64,000 nt of DNA. It comes from Paenibacillus phocaeensis (GTDB lineage Bacteria; Bacillota; Bacilli; Paenibacillales; Paenibacillaceae). Positions 58,987 through 64,000 of this stretch are shown here, piece by piece (within the stretch, counting starts at the first letter, position 1; each line of letters opens with the position of its first letter). The notes below the pieces were generated by a model. That model saw only the letters and a list, made by a program, of their open reading frames with translations, searched no databases and was not told the origin of the DNA. The translations under genes were made by a program, and so were the position numbers. The DNA lies in the NCBI RefSeq assembly GCF_900021165.1, contig NZ_FCOQ01000018.1, positions 780,229 to 844,228 on the forward strand. Reading direction: 5' to 3'.

Positions 58987-60426
58987 GTGAACTTCTGGAG
59001 AACGCTCGTCGGTAAGCTGTGGATTACGATCATTTGCCTGGTGGCCTGCGTCCTAATGTTGATGGGTTTGTTTCTGCTGCCGTACATCGATACGAATTTT
59101 ACGAACTCCGGAGCGGTCAAACGACTATTCGTTATCGTTGCGATGATCGGATTTTCGCTCACGACGTTTTTCGCGTTGTTTCTGTTCACCAAGATCACCC
59201 AACCGATGCAGCAGCTGATCCAAGCTACCGATTCGGTGCGCAAGGGCAAGTACGATACTCGCCTGTCGCTCCGTACGAGCGATGAGATCGGCGAACTGGC
59301 GATCACGTTCAATCATATGGCGGAAGAACTGGACAATACGATCCGCAGCCTGAAGCATGAGAAAGAGCATCTTTCCAGCGTGCTGCGCAGCATGAACGAT
59401 GCGGTGATCACCTTGAATCGGGACGGCTATGTCATCTTGACCAACCCGCCGGGCGATCAGATTCTGCAGATGTGGGGCGATCTGACTGAGGAAGAGGGGG
59501 AGGATCGGCCTGCCCCCATCGGTGAAGGTCAGGTGGTTCCGCAGCCGCTGCTTCCGATGTTCCGTCGGCTGCTCAGCCAGGAAAGCGACCAGAAAATGAA
59601 CGTTCACGTCATGAAAGGCGTATGGTCCGTGCATATGGCGCCGCTGTCTTCGGACGGCGAGATCCGCGGGGCGGTTGCGGTGCTCCGCGATGTGACCGAA
59701 GAGGTGAGTCTGGAGAAGATGCGGCGCGACTTCGTTGCGAACGTGTCCCACGAAATCCGGACCCCGCTCTCGATGATGCAGGGCTATAGCGAAGCGTTGC
59801 TGGACGGTATGGCTTCGTCGCCGGAAGAGAGCGCGGAGCTCGCTCAGGTGATTTACGACGAATCGCTGCGGATGGGAAGGCTGGTTCGCGATTTGCTGGA
59901 CCTGGCACGCATGGAGGCGGGTCATACCGATATGGTGATGCGCCAGCTCGATTTCCGCGAATTGGCCGAGCGAGTGTATCGTAAATTTCAAGTTCGCGCC
60001 AAGGAGAACGGCGTTGAGCTTGTGTTGGAACTGGAAGCTAGCGAGCTGAAGCTGCAAGCCGACGAAGATCGGATGGAGCAGGTGCTCACCAACCTGTTGG
60101 ATAATGCTTTCCGGCATACGCCGGAAGGAGGGAAGGTGGAAGTGACGGCCCGCATGGAACCCGGGGGATCAGGCCACCAGCTTCACGCGACCGTGGCAGA
60201 TACGGGCGTCGGTATACCCAGCGACGATGTACGGTTTATCTTTGACCGCTTCTACAAAGCCGACAAGGCCCGCGTTCGCGGGGAGAATGGGGGCACGGGA
60301 CTCGGGCTCTCCATCGTTAAGAACATTATCGACGCGCATCACGGGAAGATTTGGGCGGATAGCGAAATCGGCAAAGGTACGATATTCCATTTTGTGCTTC
60401 CTGTCGAAAAGGAACAAACCGCGTAA
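58987..60426 (+). CDS. resE: Sensor histidine kinase ResE
   Basis: A 479-residue kinase. Helices at about 12-34 and 47-69 are joined by only about 12 residues; HAMP follows (70-123), then a PAS-like domain (125-240), the H-box VANVSHEIRTPLSM with H255, and the ATPase domain with N-box NLLDNAFRHTP and G-boxes DTGVGIP and GTGLGLSI. It phosphorylates ResD. It is about 110 residues shorter than B. subtilis ResE, because the external sensor domain is missing. The start is GTG 58987 with GGAGG 11 nt upstream. Confidence 0.93.
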   Translation: MNFWRTLVGKLWITIICLVACVLMLMGLFLLPYIDTNFTNSGAVKRLFVIVAMIGFSLTTFFALFLFTKITQPMQQLIQATDSVRKGKYDTRLSLRTSDEIGELAITFNHMAEELDNTIRSLKHEKEHLSSVLRSMNDAVITLNRDGYVILTNPPGDQILQMWGDLTEEEGEDRPAPIGEGQVVPQPLLPMFRRLLSQESDQKMNVHVMKGVWSVHMAPLSSDGEIRGAVAVLRDVTEEVSLEKMRRDFVANVSHEIRTPLSMMQGYSEALLDGMASSPEESAELAQVIYDESLRMGRLVRDLLDLARMEAGHTDMVMRQLDFRELAERVYRKFQVRAKENGVELVLELEASELKLQADEDRMEQVLTNLLDNAFRHTPEGGKVEVTARMEPGGSGHQLHATVADTGVGIPSDDVRFIFDRFYKADKARVRGENGGTGLGLSIVKNIIDAHHGKIWADSEIGKGTIFHFVLPVEKEQTA

Positions 60427-60431
60427 TCAAC

Positions 60432-60465
60432 AAAAAACATCCTTCGCGAAGAAGGATGTTTTTTT
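60432..60465. terminator. Bidirectional terminator between resE and serA
   Basis: ACATCCTTC (60437-60445) is perfectly complementary to GAAGGATGT (60451-60459), with A6 before and T7 after. It serves resE on the plus strand and serA on the minus strand. Confidence 0.93.
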
Positions 60466-60531
60466 GTTGAATGCCGCAGATAAATCTTGTTCATCGTGGA
60501 ACAATACTTCGGGATTCAGGTCCAGGCGGAC

Positions 60532-62121
60532 TTAAGCAAAGATGATTTGCAGCGCTTTGTTAAGCTCCGGAAGCTTCGTCAGCTCGTCCAGAACTTCCTT
60601 CGTCACGGCTTTATCCACCGTCAGCACCATAATGGCCTCGCCGCCAACCAGCTTGCGTCCTACCTGCATGGAGGCGATGTTGACATCGTTCTTCCCAAGC
60701 AGCGTGCCGACGTGTCCGATAATTCCCGGTTTGTCGTTATGCGAGATGAAGATCAGATGTCCCTCCGGCGCTACGTCGACCGGGAATTTATCGATTTGCA
60801 CGATCCGCGCGCCATATCCGTTCAATAGCGTCCCGGCAACCCGGCGCTCCGAACCGTCCTGGGTTTTCAGCGCAACGGAGATTAAGTTCGTGAAGCCCTT
60901 CGTGGCCGAAGCTTGTGATACGACAACGTTGATATCGCGAACTTTTGCCAGATGCATCGAGTTGACGATATTGACATCCCCTCCGAAATGGCGGGACAGC
61001 ACCCCTTTGATAATGTAGCGGGTGAGCGGCTGCGTATCAACTTCTGCCAGATCTCCGGCATAGTCGACATGAATTTCCTTCACGGCTTGATTATTCAGCT
61101 GCGAGAGGAAGATGCCGATTTGCTCACCCAGCCCGAAGTAAGGCTGCAGCTTGTTCATGACACTGGCCGCTACCGGCGGCATGTTCACGGCGTTCTTGAA
61201 CGGCTCATTCCGCAGGATATGGAGCACTTGCTCCGATACGTCGATCGCCACGTTCTCCTGGGCTTCCACGGTGGAGGCGCCGAGGTGCGGGGTTACGATG
61301 ATTTTCGGATGGTTCAGGAAAGGATGGTCGGCTTCCGGCGGTTCTTTCTCGAACACGTCGAAGGCGGCACCGGCGACAATGCCTTGGTCAATCGCTTCAA
61401 CCAGCGCCATTTCGTCAATAATCCCGCCGCGGGCACAGTTAACGATGCGCATCCCTTTCTTCATGACTTCAAACTGCGGACGGGCGATCATATGCTTCGT
61501 TTCCGGCGTCAACGGCGTATGCACTGTAATAAAGTCGGCATTGCGAATGATCTCATCCACGGTAGCGAGCTTCACGCCGAGCTTCTCGGCCCGATCCTCG
61601 GTAAGGAAGGGGTCATACCCGAGAATGTCCATGCCAAATGCTTTAGCCCGTTTTGCGACCTCGCTGCCGATCCGGCCCATACCCAGGACCCCCAACGTTT
61701 TGTTGCGCAGCTCGACCCCGAGGAATTTGCGATCCCATTCCCCGTTAATCGTCTTGGCGTAGGCTTGCGGAATATGACGGGCCAGCGCCATCATCATCGC
61801 GAAGGCATGTTCACACGTCGTGATCGTGTTGCCGTCCGGAGCGTTAATGACGATGATCCCGCGCTTGGTTGCGGATTCCAGATCGATGTTGTCGACCCCA
61901 ACGCCTGCGCGTCCAATGACTTTCAAGCGGGTCCCGGCTTCCATGATTTTTTCGGTTACTTTCGTTTGGCTGCGGACCAGCAGACCGTCATACTGCGGAA
62001 TAATCTGCACCAATTCGTCTTCGCTGAGTCCCGGCTTCTTGTCCACCTCAACGTCGGCGGCTTCCATCAGTTGTTGAATCCCCAAGTCACTGATCGGATC
62101 CGATACTAACACTTTAAACAT
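60532..62121 (-). CDS. serA: D-3-phosphoglycerate dehydrogenase
   Basis: A 529-residue enzyme, the first step of serine synthesis. The Rossmann motif GMGRIGSEVAKRAKAFGM is near residue 147. Catalytic Arg (NCARGG), Glu and His (TPHLGASTVEAQENVA) are intact. An allosteric substrate-binding domain and a C-terminal ACT domain (about 455-529, GHLIFISHNDKPGIIGHVG) place it in the long SerA class. I chose ATG 62121 with AGGAGG upstream; the frame is open 120 bp further without a good start. It is controlled by the T-box leader at 62329-62597. Confidence 0.97.
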   Translation of the reverse strand: MFKVLVSDPISDLGIQQLMEAADVEVDKKPGLSEDELVQIIPQYDGLLVRSQTKVTEKIMEAGTRLKVIGRAGVGVDNIDLESATKRGIIVINAPDGNTITTCEHAFAMMMALARHIPQAYAKTINGEWDRKFLGVELRNKTLGVLGMGRIGSEVAKRAKAFGMDILGYDPFLTEDRAEKLGVKLATVDEIIRNADFITVHTPLTPETKHMIARPQFEVMKKGMRIVNCARGGIIDEMALVEAIDQGIVAGAAFDVFEKEPPEADHPFLNHPKIIVTPHLGASTVEAQENVAIDVSEQVLHILRNEPFKNAVNMPPVAASVMNKLQPYFGLGEQIGIFLSQLNNQAVKEIHVDYAGDLAEVDTQPLTRYIIKGVLSRHFGGDVNIVNSMHLAKVRDINVVVSQASATKGFTNLISVALKTQDGSERRVAGTLLNGYGARIVQIDKFPVDVAPEGHLIFISHNDKPGIIGHVGTLLGKNDVNIASMQVGRKLVGGEAIMVLTVDKAVTKEVLDELTKLPELNKALQIIFA

Positions 62122-62328
62122 GATAATTGACCCTCCTAAAAGTTTTATATAGCAAGGCTTCCTTGGAAAGAATGCATTCATCGCTTTCTTCAGAAGCATA
62201 AGCTGATGTGGTTCATAAGCCAGGATGTGTTTTCTCGTCAACGCTGTGTCCTGTCACCGCGCAAAAGAGCAGAGGTGCTCCGAAGCGCCGATGTTCCGCC
62301 GTAAGCATTAGCTCCATGGGTGGAAATC

Positions 62329-62597
62329 AAAAAACTCTCGATCCGCACACTACTTCCGTAGTAAGGGACGAGAGTTGTTCGTGGTACCACCCTAATTCGC
62401 TGCGCCTTCACAGAAGCAGCCTCAGTTGTCATTGCTGACAGAACGATAACGGGTTCACCGGCTGCGCCTACTCAAGCTTCAACGCAGCGACTCTGGAGCG
62501 CTAAAGTATTCGTTCCGCTGCCGGTTTGCAGCACCACCGGCTCTCTGGAAGCTTTCCGAACACTTTTTTCCTTCAACGTGTTTCATGAGATGTAATT
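62329..62597 (-). promoter_or_regulatory. T-box leader of serA
   Basis: On the minus strand the T-box AGGGTGGTACCACG (62380-62393) is followed by a terminator: ACTCTCG arms at 62369-62375 and 62334-62340, then a T-run. Upstream, Stem I features such as GGAAAGCTTCCAGAGAGCCGG and GGTGCTGCAAACCGG are present. Uncharged tRNA binding would favour antitermination and serA expression. The specifier is expected to read Ser; AGC at 62500-62502, followed by a purine, is a tentative candidate only. Confidence 0.93.
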
Positions 62598-62603
62598 TTT
62601 CAT

Positions 62604-62633
62604 AATGTAACACGCCCCTCGGTAAAGTGTCAA
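62604..62633 (-). promoter_or_regulatory. Promoter of the serA T-box transcript
   Basis: On the minus strand, a perfect TTGACA (62628-62633), an 18-bp spacer, and TACATT (62604-62609). It sits just upstream of the T-box leader. Confidence 0.6.
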
Positions 62634-62659
62634 CACTAACCTGAACATTTTTACAAAGT

Positions 62660-62742
62660 CAGACGGTTTCGTTCGGATTTAGCCCAAACTTGAATCCACC
62701 TAAAATTTTGGTTATGATTTTACTAATGTCGAAAACCGTCTG
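62660..62742. repeat. Inverted repeat between the serA promoter and the next gene
   Basis: CAGACGGTTT (62660-62669) and AAACCGTCTG (62733-62742) are perfect inverted copies with 63 bp between. With one inserted base the match continues into CG/CG. The interior is AT-rich. It may end transcription of the gene at 62767-63687 or be a small palindromic element. Confidence 0.6.
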
Positions 62743-62766
62743 ATTAAGGCGATGAGCCCTAAACGC

Positions 62767-63687
62767 TTAATCCTCTGTAAAGAAAGGCAGCTCCGGCAGT
62801 GATTCGGAAGCATAATACGTGGACTTCCATTTCGCGAACTCCTTGTTTTTGACGGCATCGGTTTCCGTTAAAACCTTAACAATCGAGGTGACGGAGGATA
62901 AATTAAGCGCATCGGCCTTCCCGCTTGCAATCAGTTGATCGATCTTGGCGGTCATGTCCTGCGGAAGATACGATACATAAAGCTGCTCGTTCACCATCAT
63001 ATCGGTAATGGCTTTATTTTTCACAGCCAGCGAATAGCCGGCCCATTCTTGGGTCCCGATGTTCGTCTTGCAAGTGTAATCGGCGGGAATCCCGCTTTTC
63101 ACTTTTGCGGTCCATTTCAAGATCGAGGAGTAATATTTCTTCTGGGCCTGCAGGCCGTAGTTCTTTGCGCTTACCGTGAATTCGTCCTGGGCGAACGCCT
63201 TGGCCAGCTCTGCCCCCTTTTGGCTTCCCGCCTTGGCCTTCACCTGGTCAACGCTATCCGAGAACAGCTTCAAGCTCTTTAAATAATCGGTTTGAGCCTC
63301 TTTCAGCAAGGGGGAGGAATCCGTAATGGACTGCGCAGCGATTTGCTCGTAGCTGGTTTTCGCTTTCTCGCGGATTTCCTTCATCGCGCCTGAAGAGACC
63401 GATTTCGAGTTGCTGCGGGACATGTCTTCGACCAGGGTGAGATAGTCTTCCTTAAATTGCTGATAAGGCTGGAACACCACGTAGTAGAACGTGACCAGGT
63501 CCTGCTGCTGATAAGAGACTTCGTTTTCCTTGCCGGGCGGCACGGCTTTGAGATAGGCGTACTTCGCTTCGGTCTTGTCGATTCCGATATTGAGCCCGAT
63601 GAAGAAAGTCCCGAACGCAATAATCAGCGTGGCGAGAAAACCAAGGGCGAACAGCATTTCGAATTTGGTATTTTTTTTACGAATCAT
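62767..63687 (-). CDS. Membrane-anchored extracytoplasmic protein of unknown function
   Basis: A 306-residue protein I do not recognise. A basic N-terminus (MIRKKNTKFE) and one hydrophobic segment (about residues 11-34) anchor it; the rest is outside, mostly helical and rich in Lys, Ser and Gln, with no repeat or catalytic motif. A single Cys occurs in DYTCKTN, so it is not a lipoprotein. I chose ATG 63687 with AAGGAG 7 nt upstream. It is divergent from the gene at the window end. Confidence 0.78.
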   Translation of the reverse strand: MIRKKNTKFEMLFALGFLATLIIAFGTFFIGLNIGIDKTEAKYAYLKAVPPGKENEVSYQQQDLVTFYYVVFQPYQQFKEDYLTLVEDMSRSNSKSVSSGAMKEIREKAKTSYEQIAAQSITDSSPLLKEAQTDYLKSLKLFSDSVDQVKAKAGSQKGAELAKAFAQDEFTVSAKNYGLQAQKKYYSSILKWTAKVKSGIPADYTCKTNIGTQEWAGYSLAVKNKAITDMMVNEQLYVSYLPQDMTAKIDQLIASGKADALNLSSVTSIVKVLTETDAVKNKEFAKWKSTYYASESLPELPFFTED

Positions 63688-63756
63688 GAGGATGCTCCTT
63701 ACCATATTGATTTGAATGCGCTAGAATAATATAAAGGACAGGGTTTGACAAAAACT

Positions 63757-64000
63757 ATGAAAAAGTTCAAATTCCGTGAAGTAAAAATTCAAAAAGTCGA
63801 CCCCGGTCAACTGAATGATCGTCTGCTGCTTATTAACTTGTATCTAACGCAAGGACTTACCTTATTTATCGGTCTGGTCATCCTGTTTTTTCAGAAAAGA
63901 AACCCGTTACACCTGCTGGTTTTTCCGAAAAGTGTCGAATTTTTGTACTGGGGGGCGGGATTAGCGGTCGTGATGTTCGTCGCGGACATGCTTCTGTCCC
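63757..64000 (+). CDS. Membrane protein, N-terminal part (possibly CPBP-family protease)
   Basis: The 3' end is cut by the window after 81 codons. The visible protein has a basic, soluble start (MKKFKFREVKIQKVDPGQLNDR) and two hydrophobic segments (about 32-46 and 65-80). In Bacillus a CPBP intramembrane protease gene (ypbD) lies near this region and such proteins begin in this way, but the diagnostic EExxxR motif would be outside the window. An in-frame TTG at 63745 is closer to AAAGGA than the ATG and may be the true start. Confidence 0.55.
   Translation, partial: MKKFKFREVKIQKVDPGQLNDRLLLINLYLTQGLTLFIGLVILFFQKRNPLHLLVFPKSVEFLYWGAGLAVVMFVADMLLS

Overview
This window is chromosomal DNA of an endospore-forming Firmicute, most likely Paenibacillus or a close relative in the Paenibacillaceae. 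The evidence is the complete set of sporulation genes (spo0A, spoIVB, spoIIM, spoIIA operon, spoVA genes, dacB-spmAB, tlp), strong AGGAGG-type ribosome binding sites with frequent GTG and TTG starts, moderately high GC in coding DNA, and a gene order that follows the Bacillus subtilis 2.3-2.5 Mb region with Paenibacillus-like differences. I see no rRNA, tRNA, CRISPR, prophage or transposase gene.

Layout. 1-9.8 kb: xseA(end)-xseB-ispA-dxs-tlyA, a small membrane protein gene, argR-recN-spoIVB-spo0A (exonuclease VII, isoprenoid precursors, arginine control, DNA repair and sporulation entry). 9.9-12.1 kb: an AT-rich GIY-YIG protein, then a zinc-responsive ArsR/CDF efflux pair. 12.1-18.3 kb: DUF2627 gene (-), the branched-chain 2-oxo acid dehydrogenase operon (E3, E1 alpha, E1 beta, E2) and lipB, which supplies lipoate for the same enzyme. 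18.3-24.2 kb: small genes prli42 and mciZ, an M20 peptidase, nudF-endonuclease Q, spoIIM-fur-DUF4227. 24.2-28.7 kb: xerD and the nucleoside salvage genes deoB-punA-pdp. 28.7-35.7 kb: dacF-spoIIAA-AB-sigF, deoD, spoVAA-AB-AF. 35.8-38.1 kb: lysA, ppiB, tlp(-). 38.2-43.3 kb: an inserted, AT-richer two-component/ABC-transporter cassette of the antimicrobial-peptide type. 43.4-48.0 kb: the riboflavin operon ribD-E-BA-H behind an FMN riboswitch, interrupted between ribE and ribBA by about 540 bp of repeats. 48.1-53.5 kb: scpA-scpB, ytfI-ytfJ, dacB-spmA-spmB. 53.6-60.4 kb: rluB and resABCDE (cytochrome c maturation and its two-component system). 60.5-64 kb: serA(-) behind a T-box leader, a membrane-anchored unknown(-), and the start of a membrane protein running off the window.

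Regulation readable from sequence includes sigma-H promoters before spo0A and spoIIAA, Spo0A boxes before spo0A, forespore-type promoters with an 18-bp spacer before dacF, spoVAA and ytfI, sigma-E-like promoters before spoIIM and dacB, an ArsR operator, an FMN riboswitch, a T-box and many intrinsic terminators.

The least explained structures are intergenic. Two elements (28769-28964 and 45765-45947) share one architecture: four 23-bp units, two forward and two inverted, with a 50/51-bp period. Beside the second lies another element, a pair of about 60-bp direct repeats flanking a hairpin that itself sits between perfect 11-bp direct repeats.
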